DNA of 64,000 bases from JAAXHV01 sp965207165 (GTDB lineage: Bacteria; Pseudomonadota; Gammaproteobacteria; Eutrophobiales; Eutrophobiaceae): the NCBI GenBank assembly GCA_965207165.1, contig OZ242265.1:2914001-2978000 (forward strand), given 5' to 3'. A program made the translations under genes and the position numbers. Each line of letters begins with the position of its first letter. The stretch's first letter is position 1. This document shows positions 1 through 9,272 of the stretch, one piece after another. The notes under the pieces are model-generated. The model did not search any database. It saw only the letters and a program-made list of their open reading frames with translations, and was not told where the DNA came from.

Positions 1-233
1 TCATCGCCGGCAGCCTGCTGGTGTTTATCCCGGCGCTGGGGGAATTCGTCATCCCGGCAATGCTGGGCGGGCTCGACTCGCTGATGATAGGCCGGACCCT
101 GTACGATGAATTCTTCACCAACCGCGACTGGCCCCTGTCCTCGGCGGTCGCCATCATCCTGTTACTCATCCTGGTAGTCCCGATCATGCTGTTCCAGCAT
201 TACCAGGCGCGCGGAACGGCGGGCGAGCCATGA
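1..233 (+). CDS. potH: Polyamine ABC transporter permease, C-terminal part (PotB/PotH type)
   Basis: The window opens inside this gene, which is read in frame from base 3. The visible tail of about 76 residues contains the region that usually follows the EAA loop in PotB/PotH permeases (VFIPALGEFVIPAMLGG, then a tract with TLYDEFF and DWPLSSA). It ends with a hydrophobic membrane helix and a short charged tail. Such permeases form the inner-membrane channel of putrescine/spermidine importers together with a PotC/PotI partner. The stop overlaps the next permease start by 4 bases (ATGA), so the pair is co-translated. The nearby putrescine catabolic genes favour putrescine as substrate, which is inference. 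Confidence 0.85.
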   Translation, partial: IAGSLLVFIPALGEFVIPAMLGGLDSLMIGRTLYDEFFTNRDWPLSSAVAIILLLILVVPIMLFQHYQARGTAGEP

Positions 234-1057
234 ACGGCCAACGCTCCACGTTCCTGCTGACCGTGCTGAGTTTCGGTTACGCGTTTCTGTATATCCCGAT
301 CATCATGGTCATGGTCTATTCGTTCAACGATTCCCGCATCGTTTCCGTGTGGGGCGGCTTCTCCCTGCGCTGGTACGCGGCGCTGCTGGACAACAGGCAA
401 CTCATAGAAGCGGCCCTGCTCAGCCTGCGCATCGCCGTCGTCAGCGCCACGGTTGCTACGGTACTGGGCGTACTGGCCGGACTTGCCCTGGCGCGCATCA
501 GGAGATTCCGCGGCAGGATCCTGTTTACCGGGATGATCGCCGCGCCGCTGGTCATGCCGGAAGTGATCACGGGCCTGTCGCTGTTGCTGCTGTTCGTCAG
601 CCTGCAGGATTTTATCGGCTGGCCGGGTGAACGGGGCGCCACCACCATTACCATCAGTCACATCACCTTTTCCATGGCTTATGTCGCCGTCATCGTGCAA
701 GCGCGGCTGGCGTCGATGGATGAGTCCCTGGAGGAAGCGGCAATGGACCTTGGCGGACGGCCGTTCCAGGTGCTGTTCGATATCACCCTGCCCATCATCG
801 CCCCGGCCATGCTGTCCGGCTGGCTGCTGGCTTTTACCCTGTCCCTGGACGACCTGGTGATCGCCAGTTTCGTATCCGGGCCGGGCGCCAGCACCCTGCC
901 CATGTGGATCTTTTCCAAGGTGCGCCTCGGGGTGACTCCCGATATCAATGCGCTGGCGACCATCATCATTACCATCGTCAGCCTGGGCGTGCTCATCGCG
1001 GGCCTGATCATGCTGCGGCAGGATCGGCAGCGGCGGTACCGGCAGCAGACGCAATAA
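230..1057 (+). CDS. potI: Polyamine ABC transporter permease (PotC/PotI type)
   Basis: This 275-residue inner-membrane protein is the second permease of the importer. It has about six hydrophobic helices and a clear EAA loop (EEAAMDLGG followed by ITLPIIAPAM), which docks on the ATPase subunit. The N-terminal stretch YIPIIMVMVYSFNDSR and the tail SLDDLVIASFVSGPG are typical of PotC/PotI. Length matches the family (about 265-280). It overlaps the upstream permease by 4 bases, and its TAA overlaps the next ATG by one base, so all three are probably one operon. No ATPase or binding-protein gene is visible here; they would lie upstream of the window. Confidence 0.9.
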   Translation: MNGQRSTFLLTVLSFGYAFLYIPIIMVMVYSFNDSRIVSVWGGFSLRWYAALLDNRQLIEAALLSLRIAVVSATVATVLGVLAGLALARIRRFRGRILFTGMIAAPLVMPEVITGLSLLLLFVSLQDFIGWPGERGATTITISHITFSMAYVAVIVQARLASMDESLEEAAMDLGGRPFQVLFDITLPIIAPAMLSGWLLAFTLSLDDLVIASFVSGPGASTLPMWIFSKVRLGVTPDINALATIIITIVSLGVLIAGLIMLRQDRQRRYRQQTQ

Positions 1058-1893
1058 TGCAAGTTGACTTACAAGTCGTAAAACAATCCGTCAAATGGGT
1101 CGTTTATTCCCTGCTGCTGGTGAATTTCGCTCTCTACGTGAACTGGGACTGGCACGCCGCCACCCATGCGCTGGGTCCGGCGGAGCCGCTGATCAAGTGG
1201 TTGCAGGCGTATGCCGCGTCCATTGATTACGCGGCATGGCTGGTCCTGATATTACTGTTCGAACTGGAGACCTATGCCCTGTCCGACAAGGCATTCACGC
1301 CGCGGGTACAGCGCTTGATGCACGGGACCCGCATGCTGTGCTACCTGTTCGTGTTGCACACGGTATATGCCTACAGCGTCAACACCTACGAAGCGTATTT
1401 CAAGGTGGAAGAGGCTGCAGGGATATCAGACCTGTGCCAGGTTGCAGATGGGCGCATTTCATTTGTCAGCAACCAGCAGTATACCTACCTGGATGCGGAT
1501 AACTGTGCGCTCATGGGAACCGGCCAGGAGTATTTTCTGCTGGACAAGGGCCGCGTCATCGCTGACCGTGTCAACCTCGAAAGGGAGCGATGGCTGGCCT
1601 GGCTGGACGTGGTCGAGGCAGTGATCTGGCTGCTCATCATGGCGTTGATCGAAATGACCATCAGGCTGCAGGAGCGGGGGGTATCAGGCGGGCGGACCAT
1701 AACCACCTTGAATTATCTTAAATTTGGCGGTTACAGCACGCTGATGGTTATTGCCGTGTACTGGGGGCTGACCGACCTGATCCTGAACTTCTGGGACGAA
1801 ATACTCTGGATCGGCGGTTTCGCCGCGATAGAGATGAACATGTCGGACTGGCGCGAAGAACTGGAGGAGGCGCCGGTCCAGGGTACGGTGTGA
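1057..1893 (+). CDS. Multipass membrane protein of unknown function
   Basis: This is a 278-residue protein starting at the ATG that overlaps the TAA of the permease gene (TAATG), a typical coupling junction. Several hydrophobic segments are visible: near the N-terminus (WVVYSLLLVNFALYV), around residues 55-68 (AAWLVLILLFELE), a middle segment with MLCYLFVLHTVYAY, one near residue 190 (VIWLLIMALIEM) and a C-terminal one. A non-membrane loop of about 60 residues lies between the third and fourth segments. I do not recognise the family. Being translationally coupled to a polyamine importer suggests a link to transport or to the envelope, but no function can be assigned. In-frame sequence continues upstream inside the permease gene, but that extension is unlikely to be real. 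Confidence 0.75.
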   Translation: MQVDLQVVKQSVKWVVYSLLLVNFALYVNWDWHAATHALGPAEPLIKWLQAYAASIDYAAWLVLILLFELETYALSDKAFTPRVQRLMHGTRMLCYLFVLHTVYAYSVNTYEAYFKVEEAAGISDLCQVADGRISFVSNQQYTYLDADNCALMGTGQEYFLLDKGRVIADRVNLERERWLAWLDVVEAVIWLLIMALIEMTIRLQERGVSGGRTITTLNYLKFGGYSTLMVIAVYWGLTDLILNFWDEILWIGGFAAIEMNMSDWREELEEAPVQGTV

Positions 1894-1900
1894 CTGCGAA

Positions 1901-3904
1901 ATGAGACAGATTTACGCCCCGAAGGCCGTATTCGACGAAGCGCTGGAACTGGTCAACGCCGGCAATCCGCACGCGGCCGAGCGCGTTTGCAGGGATGCCG
2001 TGCAACGCAACCCGAAAGACGTCAACATGCTCGGTCTGCTGGGCGCGGTGCTGGTGAAGATGCGCCGCCTGGAGGAAGCCGAACAGGTATTACAGCGCAC
2101 TGTCACCCTGGCGCCGACGTTTGCCAAGCCCCATGAAGACCTGGGTTTCGTATTGCTTGAACTGGAACGCTACGACGACGCGGTGCAGGTCCTGCAAAAA
2201 GCGGTGCGCCTGGACCCGAAACTGGAGTTTGCCCATTTCAACCTGGGCAAGGCGCTTGCATTCACCGGCAAGGGCGAAGAAGCGGATACGGCGTTCGAGT
2301 CATCCTTCACCCTGTCCCCCGAGCGCAAACTGCTGGCCCAGGCCGCCAGGCTGCACAAGGAAGGCAAGCTTGAGGAGGCGGAAAAACTCTACCGCCAGGT
2401 GTTGAAGAACAACCCCGATAACGTCGATGCCATGCGCATGCTGGCCATGGTGGCGGCTGCGCTGAAACATTTCGATGATGCGGAGCGACTGCTGCGGCGC
2501 GCAGTCGGTATCGCACCGGATTTCTTGGCTGCTGTCGTCGATCTGGGCCGGGTCTTGAAAGAGCAGGACCGTTTTGAGGAAGCCATCGGTTACTTCAAAA
2601 AGGCTATCGAAATCAATCCCAACAACCCGCAGACCCATTTCATGCTTGCCGGCGCTTACGCGCCTGCCGCCCTGAACCACGAGGCGGCAAGGGAATACCA
2701 GCGGACACTGGAACTGTCCCCGCGCCACCCCGGCGCCCTGCTGGGTCTGGGCAACGCCCTGAAGACCATCGGCCGGCTGGATGAGGCGATCAAGGCCTAC
2801 CACAACTGTATCGACGTGAAACCCAACAACGGCGAGACCTACTGGAGCCTGGCAAACCTCAAGACCTACCGCTTCAGCGACGGGCAACTGGCGGAAATGG
2901 AAAAACGCGTAGATGAAGAAAGTACGGCAGGTGGCAAATCGGAGGTCAATTTCCTGTTTGCCCTGGGCAAGGCCTACGATGACCGGCAGGATTACGACCG
3001 GGCCTGGCATTATTACGAACGGGGCAACGCCAAACAGCGCATGCTGGTCCAGTATGACCCGGTGCATACCGAAACCATCAATGACGGGATCATGGAGGTA
3101 TTCGACAAGGCGCTGCTGGACGAAAAAGGCGGCGCGGGCTTTCCGGATCCGGCCCCCATATTTGTCCTGGGCCTGCCGCGCTCCGGTTCCACCCTGATAG
3201 AACAGGTGCTGGCCAGTCACAGCCAGGTTGAGGGAACCAGCGAGCTGCCCTACCTGGGCAGGGTCGCCATGTCGCTGAACAGGAACAGGCCGGACGGCGT
3301 CAACTACCCGCACGCGGTGCGGGAACTGGCTCCGGAGAATTTTGCCGTGCTGGGTGAGGACTATATCCGTTACGCGCAACTGCATCGCACCGAAGGCAAA
3401 CCGTTTTTCGTCGACAAAATGCCGAACAATTTCCCCACCACCGGGTTCCTGCACCTGATCCTGCCCGACGCAAAAATCATCGATGCACGCCGGCACCCCC
3501 TGGATGCCTGCGTGGGCAATTACCGGCAGCACTATGCCAGGGGCCAGACCTTCGCCTATGACCTGACGGATATCGGCGAGTACTACCTGCAATACCAGCG
3601 CATGATGGACCACTGGCACGAAGTCCTGCCGGGCCGGATCCTGACCGTCCAGTACGAGGAGGTGGTTACCGATTTTGAGAACCAGGTGCGCAGGATACTG
3701 GAATACTGCAAGCTGCCCTGGGAAGATGACTGCATCAGGTTCTACGAAACGGAACGGCCGGTAAGAACGGCGAGTTCGGAGCAGGTGCGCCAACCCATTT
3801 ATACCGGGTCGCTCAGCTTCTGGCGTAACTATGCAGACCACCTGGGCGAATTGATTGAGATACTCGAACCGATCCGTGATCGGTACAGCAGATATGAGAA
3901 GTGA
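1901..3904 (+). CDS. TPR-repeat protein fused to a sulfotransferase domain
   Basis: This is a 667-residue soluble protein. Residues 1 to about 320 are tandem 34-residue tetratricopeptide repeats (recurrent A..LG..L...G...EA patterns). From about residue 415 comes a sulfotransferase domain with the PAPS 5'-phosphosulfate-binding loop GLPRSGSTLIEQVLASH, followed by a 3'-phosphate region (DARRHPLDACVGNY). Bacterial TPR-sulfotransferase fusions are common but their acceptors are mostly unknown; the TPR part probably binds a protein partner or substrate. It begins 7 bases after the membrane protein and is probably the last gene of the operon, since a hairpin and a second stem-loop with a T-run follow. 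No signal peptide is seen, so it is probably cytoplasmic. Confidence 0.85.
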   Translation: MRQIYAPKAVFDEALELVNAGNPHAAERVCRDAVQRNPKDVNMLGLLGAVLVKMRRLEEAEQVLQRTVTLAPTFAKPHEDLGFVLLELERYDDAVQVLQKAVRLDPKLEFAHFNLGKALAFTGKGEEADTAFESSFTLSPERKLLAQAARLHKEGKLEEAEKLYRQVLKNNPDNVDAMRMLAMVAAALKHFDDAERLLRRAVGIAPDFLAAVVDLGRVLKEQDRFEEAIGYFKKAIEINPNNPQTHFMLAGAYAPAALNHEAAREYQRTLELSPRHPGALLGLGNALKTIGRLDEAIKAYHNCIDVKPNNGETYWSLANLKTYRFSDGQLAEMEKRVDEESTAGGKSEVNFLFALGKAYDDRQDYDRAWHYYERGNAKQRMLVQYDPVHTETINDGIMEVFDKALLDEKGGAGFPDPAPIFVLGLPRSGSTLIEQVLASHSQVEGTSELPYLGRVAMSLNRNRPDGVNYPHAVRELAPENFAVLGEDYIRYAQLHRTEGKPFFVDKMPNNFPTTGFLHLILPDAKIIDARRHPLDACVGNYRQHYARGQTFAYDLTDIGEYYLQYQRMMDHWHEVLPGRILTVQYEEVVTDFENQVRRILEYCKLPWEDDCIRFYETERPVRTASSEQVRQPIYTGSLSFWRNYADHLGELIEILEPIRDRYSRYEK

Positions 3905-3917
3905 GGATGGTAGTTAT

Positions 3918-3960
3918 TCCGGATTCCTGCCCCTGCTGTGCGGAAGCGGGGGAATGACGG
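3918..3960. repeat. REP-like intergenic hairpin
   Basis: The right arm contains the widespread CGGGGGAATGACGG motif, and the left arm (CCGGATTCCTGCCCCTG) pairs with it imperfectly. This is the common 'GTCATTCCCGC...GCGGGAATCC' type of short palindromic repeat. It lies directly after the sulfotransferase gene and could protect or end the transcript. Confidence 0.5.
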
Positions 3961-3967
3961 GATTATG

Positions 3968-3990
3968 AATGAATTTTTATTCATTTTTTG
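3968..3990 (+). terminator. Stem-loop with T-run (weak intrinsic terminator)
   Basis: AATGAAT-TTTT-ATTCATT forms a perfect 7-bp stem with a 4-base loop and is followed by a run of T. The stem is AT-rich, so it is weak, but it sits correctly between the sulfotransferase operon and the TonB receptor gene. Confidence 0.45.
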
Positions 3991-4000
3991 TTGGTGTAAC

Positions 4001-4030
4001 TTGCATTTTGCAGAATTACTGAGCTAATAT
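4001..4030 (+). promoter_or_regulatory. Candidate sigma-70 promoter for the TonB receptor
   Basis: TTGCAT at 4001-4006 and TAATAT at 4025-4030 are separated by 18 bases and lie 26 bases upstream of the receptor ATG. This is a match to the consensus only. Confidence 0.4.
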
Positions 4031-4056
4031 AGACAAACTGAAGTCAGGTATACGTG

Positions 4057-6492
4057 ATGTCGACCAATATAATAAAGTCTCAACGACCGCCTTACCGGAA
4101 AAAGACCCTGGCTATCGCCATGTCGGCCCTGCTCGGCGGCGCCCAGGCTGCCGATGCGCAGGTGCTGGAAGAAATTGTCGTTACCGCCACCAAGCGGGAA
4201 GCCAACCTGCAGGACATTCCCGTATCCATCACCGCCTTCACTACCGACGACATTCAACGGCGCGGCTTCAGGGGACTGGATGACTACGCCAGCTTTATCC
4301 CCGGCATTGCGCTGGGACAGCGCGAACCGGGAGGGAACTCCGTGGTGTTCCGCGGCGTTGCCGCCTCCGGCATCCAGTTCGGCACCAACCCCTCCAGCGG
4401 CGTCTACCTCGATGAACAGCCGATTACTGCAGCCGGCATCAATCCCGACCCGCGCCTGATCGATATCGAGCGCGTCGAGGCGCTGAGCGGCCCCCAGGGC
4501 ACCCTGTTCGGCGATGCCTCCCAGTCAGGGACCCTGAGGATTATCACCAACAAGCCGGATGCAACCGAATTCGACAGCTGGATTGAAGCATCCGGTTCCC
4601 AGGTTGACGGCGGAGACGCCGGCTATGACGTCAGCGCCATGGTCAACCTGCCGGTCAGCGAAAACCAGCTTGCCATCCGCCTGGTCGGCTTCCAGGCGGA
4701 AGACGCCGGGTATATCGATAACGTGCTGGGCACCAGCGCGGGCGGTACGTTTACCAATGCGGACCACGTGGAGGACGACGTCAATACCGTCGAGACCACC
4801 GGCGGCCGCATCGCCGCGCGCTGGACCCCCAACGAAGACTGGACCTTCGACGTTTCCGCAGTGTACCAGGAGACCGATGCCGACGGATATGCCGATACCA
4901 ATCTCGAGGCAGGCGGCCTGGAACAGGTTCGCTTCGGCAAGGAAACTTTGAACGAGGAATGGTACCAGATCGGCCTCACCCTGCAGGGTAACCTGGGTTT
5001 TGCCGACGCTCTGGTGCACGGGTCCTACTTCAACCGCGATTTCCGCTATGATGCCGACGGCACCGATTACATGTTTGCATTCAACCAGTTGTTCGACGAT
5101 GCGTATTACGACGTCTACAACTTCGGCGGCGACCCGCAGAACGGGTTTGCCCTCAACGATATCGGAACCGAGCGCTGGACCGTGGAGGCGCGCCTGTCAA
5201 CGCCGGTTGATACGGGCAGCAAATGGTTCGGCCTGGTAGGAGTGTTTTACAACCGTTCGAAGGAGGACTCGCTGTTCGCCTCCGGCAACGACAGTTTCGG
5301 CGGTTCGCCGGGCTTTTACTACCTGGCCTACAACGTTTATTTCAACAACCCGGTATACACAGACTACTACGGGACCGTCAACCCGGATTTCGACCCGTAT
5401 TCGGCCTCCCTGAACGGCCTGCCTCCAGGCAGTTGGGAGGCCAACAGCAACTGGTTCTTCGGCACTTACGAGGAAACCATCGACCAGTTCGCCATTTTCG
5501 GGGAGATGAGTTTCGATTTTACCGAGAACTTCACCGTCACCGCGGGCGGTCGCTGGTTCCGGGTCGAACGTGAGTTCCACCTGGTGCAGGGCGGCCTGCA
5601 GCAGGGCGGCATCGAACCCAATTATGCCACCGACTTCATCACAACCGATGAAACCGTTGACGGACTGGATCATGGTTTCGTGCCCAAGGTCAACCTGACC
5701 TGGCGCGTCAGCGAAGACGACATGGTGTATTTTACCTACTCACACGGGTTCCGCAGTGGCGGCGGCAACGGGTCGAAACGCATTTCCGGTATCCCCCGTT
5801 CCTATGAATCAGATACCTTGAAGAACCTTGAGGTAGGGGCGAAGACGACCTGGTTTGACGGGCGTTTGCGCGCCAATTTTACCGCTTACATGATGAATTG
5901 GGAGGGCATACAGATCCAGGTTGAAGATCCCAACCCGCTGGTTTTCTCTCTTGGCATTGTGAATTTCCCGGAAGCGGAGGTGGACGGCTTCGAGTTTGAC
6001 TTCGCCTGGTTGCCCCTTGAGGGCTGGGACCTGAGCGGTACGGTCGCGTACAACGACGCCAGGATTTCCGAGTCGGCGTCCCTGGATTTCAAGGGATTTG
6101 TCCTGGACGTAGCGGCAGGCGACAGGTTGCCCATCACGCCGGACTGGAAAGCCAGCCTGTCCGCCGAGTATACCTTCCCGAACATGGTGCTCGGCGCCGA
6201 ACCCTACATGCGCTTTGATTATGCCCACACCGGCGAATCGATCAATGCGCTGTCCGGTCTGGAACCGATCGTGTCCCTGGAATCCGACCCGGAAACCACT
6301 GTCCAGAAGGCCTATGACGTGGGGTATTTCAGCATGGGACTGGATGCCGAAACCTGGAGCGCTTCCCTCTACATCGACAATGTCTGGGATGAGCGCGGCA
6401 CCACCTTCGTCAACAACCGCTGGGCCGAACGGCGCTTCGGCGTGAATCAACCCCGCACATTCGGCGTCACTTTCAGAAAAAGATTCAGATAG
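4057..6492 (+). CDS. TonB-dependent outer-membrane receptor
   Basis: This 811-residue receptor has a signal peptide (KKTLAIAMSALLGGAQAADA) and a TonB box (VLEEIVVTATKREA) at about residues 34-47. A plug domain follows (DDYASFIPGIALG, VFRGVAASG, LDEQPIT, SGPQGTLFGDASQSGTLRIITNKP), then a 22-strand-type barrel, and it ends in an aromatic/charged terminal strand (TFGVTFRKRFR). It imports a substrate across the outer membrane using TonB energy. It belongs to the large marine-type family whose ligands include carbohydrates, peptides and other organics. A GTG lies immediately before the chosen ATG and could also be used. The polyamine genes downstream suggest related induction, but a polyamine ligand would be speculative because polyamines pass porins. 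Confidence 0.9.
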   Translation: MSTNIIKSQRPPYRKKTLAIAMSALLGGAQAADAQVLEEIVVTATKREANLQDIPVSITAFTTDDIQRRGFRGLDDYASFIPGIALGQREPGGNSVVFRGVAASGIQFGTNPSSGVYLDEQPITAAGINPDPRLIDIERVEALSGPQGTLFGDASQSGTLRIITNKPDATEFDSWIEASGSQVDGGDAGYDVSAMVNLPVSENQLAIRLVGFQAEDAGYIDNVLGTSAGGTFTNADHVEDDVNTVETTGGRIAARWTPNEDWTFDVSAVYQETDADGYADTNLEAGGLEQVRFGKETLNEEWYQIGLTLQGNLGFADALVHGSYFNRDFRYDADGTDYMFAFNQLFDDAYYDVYNFGGDPQNGFALNDIGTERWTVEARLSTPVDTGSKWFGLVGVFYNRSKEDSLFASGNDSFGGSPGFYYLAYNVYFNNPVYTDYYGTVNPDFDPYSASLNGLPPGSWEANSNWFFGTYEETIDQFAIFGEMSFDFTENFTVTAGGRWFRVEREFHLVQGGLQQGGIEPNYATDFITTDETVDGLDHGFVPKVNLTWRVSEDDMVYFTYSHGFRSGGGNGSKRISGIPRSYESDTLKNLEVGAKTTWFDGRLRANFTAYMMNWEGIQIQVEDPNPLVFSLGIVNFPEAEVDGFEFDFAWLPLEGWDLSGTVAYNDARISESASLDFKGFVLDVAAGDRLPITPDWKASLSAEYTFPNMVLGAEPYMRFDYAHTGESINALSGLEPIVSLESDPETTVQKAYDVGYFSMGLDAETWSASLYIDNVWDERGTTFVNNRWAERRFGVNQPRTFGVTFRKRFR

Positions 6493-6545
6493 GATTCTTC
6501 CTTCCGCCTCGCATCACAATGCTGCATGAGGCATGGTGAACATCT

Positions 6546-7880
6546 ATGACCATGCTACAGAAATGGTTCCGCGATAACTCCATCGAAGAGGTGGAAGTAC
6601 TGATCCCGGATATCGCCGGGATGGCCAGGGGGAAGTTTGTGCCGGCGGACCGCTACCTGGCAGACAAGGGGATCCGCATCGCCAAAGGCTTGTTTACCCA
6701 GACCATAACCGGTGACTACATCGAACTGGTCGAGAACATCAACCCCGCCGATATCGACATGGAGGCCAGGCCGGTAACCGAAACCAGGCGAACAGTGCCC
6801 TGGGCATCCTACCCGACAGCCCATATTATCCATGATTGTTACCACCTGGACGGGACACCTGTGGAAATTGCTCCCAGGCAGGTATTGAAACGCGTGCTCG
6901 ACCTGTACGAGAAACGCGGCTGGAAAGCCGTGGTTGCGCCGGAGACGGAATTTTACCTGGTCAAGACCAACACCAACCCGGATTTACCGCTGGAACCGCC
7001 CGCGGGCCGCTCAGGCAGGCAGGAACAGAGCCGGCGGACGTTCGGTATCGACGCCCTGAATGAATACGAGAACGTGGTAGAGGCTATCTATGGTTTCTCC
7101 GAGCACCAGGGACTCGATATCGAGACTCTCACCCACGAGGATGGTATCGCCCAACTGGAGGTTAACTTCCAGCACGGGGACCCGATGCGCCTGGCGGACC
7201 AGGTATTCATCTTCAAACGGACGGTACGGGAGGCTGCATTCAAACATGATATGTATGCGACGTTCATGGCCAAACCGCACCAGCATCAACCGGGTAGTTC
7301 CATGCACCTGCACCAGAGTATTGTCGACAAAAAAACCGGCAAGAATATATTTGCAACCAGGAGCGGGAAGCCGAACAAACTGTTCAGGAGCTATATTGCA
7401 GGTTTACAGAAATACCTGCCCGCAACCATGGCGCTGTATGCGCCTCACGTGAATTCCTACCGGCGGGTCACCCGGTATTTTGCCTCGCCCATCAACACGC
7501 ACTGGGGTTTCGACAACCGCACCGTCGGCTTGCGCGTGCCGCTGGCGCCTGCAAAGGCTACACGGGTGGAGAACCGGGTCCCGGGTTCCGACACCAACCC
7601 GTATCTTGCCATCGCCGCGTCCCTGGCAGCAGGCTACCTGGGAATGGAGGAAAAACTTGAGCCCACGAAGCCGGTGGAAGACAATGCCCATGAACGGGCC
7701 ATCACCCTGCCCAGGGATTTGCATACGGCATTGAAACTCATGCGCAGGTCCAGGCCGTTGCGCAGGATGCTGGGTGAGGACTTTATCCGGGTCTACGTGG
7801 CAATCAAGGAACTAGAATACGAAACGTTCTTCCAGGTCATCAGTTCCTGGGAACGTGAGCACCTGCTGTTGAATGTATAA
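6546..7880 (+). CDS. puuA: Gamma-glutamylputrescine synthetase-like protein (glutamine synthetase family)
   Basis: This is a 444-residue member of the glutamine synthetase fold. It has the N-terminal region EEVEVLIPDIAGMARGKF, the metal-binding ETEFYLV (about residue 134), an ATP/glutamate region (KPHQHQPGSSMHLHQS) and NRTVGLRVP with the substrate arginine. The opening resembles PuuA rather than GlnA, and the adenylylation tail of GlnA is absent. PuuA ligates glutamate to putrescine using ATP, the first step of the gamma-glutamylated putrescine pathway. It is followed closely by aminotransferase, AOR and PuuB-like genes, which supports this role. The start is the first ATG; a second ATG six bases further on is possible. 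Confidence 0.85.
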   Translation: MTMLQKWFRDNSIEEVEVLIPDIAGMARGKFVPADRYLADKGIRIAKGLFTQTITGDYIELVENINPADIDMEARPVTETRRTVPWASYPTAHIIHDCYHLDGTPVEIAPRQVLKRVLDLYEKRGWKAVVAPETEFYLVKTNTNPDLPLEPPAGRSGRQEQSRRTFGIDALNEYENVVEAIYGFSEHQGLDIETLTHEDGIAQLEVNFQHGDPMRLADQVFIFKRTVREAAFKHDMYATFMAKPHQHQPGSSMHLHQSIVDKKTGKNIFATRSGKPNKLFRSYIAGLQKYLPATMALYAPHVNSYRRVTRYFASPINTHWGFDNRTVGLRVPLAPAKATRVENRVPGSDTNPYLAIAASLAAGYLGMEEKLEPTKPVEDNAHERAITLPRDLHTALKLMRRSRPLRRMLGEDFIRVYVAIKELEYETFFQVISSWEREHLLLNV

Positions 7881-7907
7881 TATATTTGAATAATTGATAA
7901 TAACGAA

Positions 7908-9257
7908 ATGAGCACCGCGAACTGGCAGGCAATCGACCGCGCACATCACCTGCATTCCTTTACCGATACCAGGGCATTGGCAGAGGAAGGATGCCGGGTC
8001 ATTACCCGTGCCGATGGTGTGTATATCTGGGACTCGGAAGGCAAGCGCCTGCTGGACGGCATGGCCGGCCTGTGGTGTGTAAACGCAGGGTATGGCAGAA
8101 CGGAACTGGCCGAAGCGGCGCGTGATCAACTGCTCGAACTGCCCTATTACAATAATTTTTTCAAGACCTCCCCGGCTACGGCGATAGAACTGGCCGAATT
8201 GCTGGCGCAGATCACGGCCCCGCACCTGAATCATGTTTTCTTTACGAACTCCGGTTCCGAAGCGAACGATACGGTCTTCAGGCTGGTGCGCCGCTACTGG
8301 GACCTGGCGGGCAAACCCGGAAAAGAGGTTATCATCAGTCGCGAACTTGCCTACCACGGCAGCACGGTCGCCGCCGCCAGCCTGGGCGGGCAGAAGCAGA
8401 TGCACGAACAGGGGCGCCTGCCGATTCCGGGCATTACCCACATCGGGGCCCCCTACTGGTACCGGGACGGCGGCGATCAGTCGCCCGAAGAGTTCGGCAG
8501 GACGGCCGCACGCTGGCTCGAAGAGAAAATTAACGAACTGGGCGCGGACCGGGTCGCGGCCTTTATCGGCGAACCGATCCAGGGGGCGGGCGGTGTCATC
8601 ATACCGCCTGAAAGCTATTGGCCCGAAATTCAACGCATCTGCAGGGAATACGACATACTGCTGGTCGCAGATGAAGTGATCTGCGGGTTTGGCCGGCTCG
8701 GCGCCTGGTTCGGGTCCGATTATTACCACCTGGAACCGGACCTGATGTCAATCGCCAAAGGGTTGTCTTCCGGTTACCTGCCTATCGGCGGGGTGATGGT
8801 GGGAGACCGGGTTGCCGACCTGCTCATCACTGAAGGCCAGGAGTTTGCCCATGGGTTCACTTATTCAGGCCACCCCGTCGCCTGCGCAGTGGCCCTGGCC
8901 AACATCGCCATCCTGCGTGATGAAAAAATCATTGAGAACGTGCGGGACAACACCGCTCCCTACCTGGAACGGCGCTGGAACGAGCTTGCAGGGCACCCGC
9001 TGGTGGGTGAGACCAGGGGCGTGGGTTTCCTGCGCGCCCTGGAACTGGTAAAAGACAAGAACTCCAGGGAGTTTTTTGAACCCGTGGGAGAGGTCGGCCA
9101 GGTTTGCCGTGATTTCTGTTTCGATAACGGCCTGGTAATGCGCGCCCTGCGCGATACAATGGTCATATCCCCTCCATTGGTTATGACGATAGAACACATT
9201 GACGAACTGATTGAACTGGTGGTCAAGTGCCTGGACCTGACCGCAAATGAACTGTAA
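7908..9257 (+). CDS. spuC: Class III PLP aminotransferase, polyamine type (SpuC-like)
   Basis: This 449-residue enzyme has the class III architecture. Visible features are DGMAGLWCVNAGYGR near the N-terminus, the phosphate-binding NSGSEAND, AYHGST, VIGEPIQ-type AFIGEPIQGAGG, VADEVICGFGRLG, and the PLP lysine in SIAKGLSSG (about residue 283). The overall sequence resembles putrescine/diamine:pyruvate aminotransferases (SpuC) more than GABA aminotransferases, but GABA as substrate (PuuE role) cannot be excluded. It converts a terminal amine to an aldehyde. The neighbouring aldehyde oxidoreductase would then act on that aldehyde. It sits 27 bases after puuA. Confidence 0.85.
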   Translation: MSTANWQAIDRAHHLHSFTDTRALAEEGCRVITRADGVYIWDSEGKRLLDGMAGLWCVNAGYGRTELAEAARDQLLELPYYNNFFKTSPATAIELAELLAQITAPHLNHVFFTNSGSEANDTVFRLVRRYWDLAGKPGKEVIISRELAYHGSTVAAASLGGQKQMHEQGRLPIPGITHIGAPYWYRDGGDQSPEEFGRTAARWLEEKINELGADRVAAFIGEPIQGAGGVIIPPESYWPEIQRICREYDILLVADEVICGFGRLGAWFGSDYYHLEPDLMSIAKGLSSGYLPIGGVMVGDRVADLLITEGQEFAHGFTYSGHPVACAVALANIAILRDEKIIENVRDNTAPYLERRWNELAGHPLVGETRGVGFLRALELVKDKNSREFFEPVGEVGQVCRDFCFDNGLVMRALRDTMVISPPLVMTIEHIDELIELVVKCLDLTANEL

Positions 9258-9272
9258 ACAGGAGACCATGAT

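Noticed and set aside
200..1054. Long minus-strand open frame opposite the second permease
   Set aside because: It is antisense to a well-supported gene, is rich in Q, D, H and R, and has no family features; a high-GC shadow.
904..1056. Upstream in-frame extension of the membrane protein gene
   Set aside because: It lies inside the permease gene and reads as another frame of it; the TAATG junction gives a natural start.
2300..3841. 513-codon minus-strand open frame opposite the TPR-sulfotransferase
   Set aside because: The plus strand shows clear TPR and sulfotransferase motifs; the antisense product has low-complexity composition.
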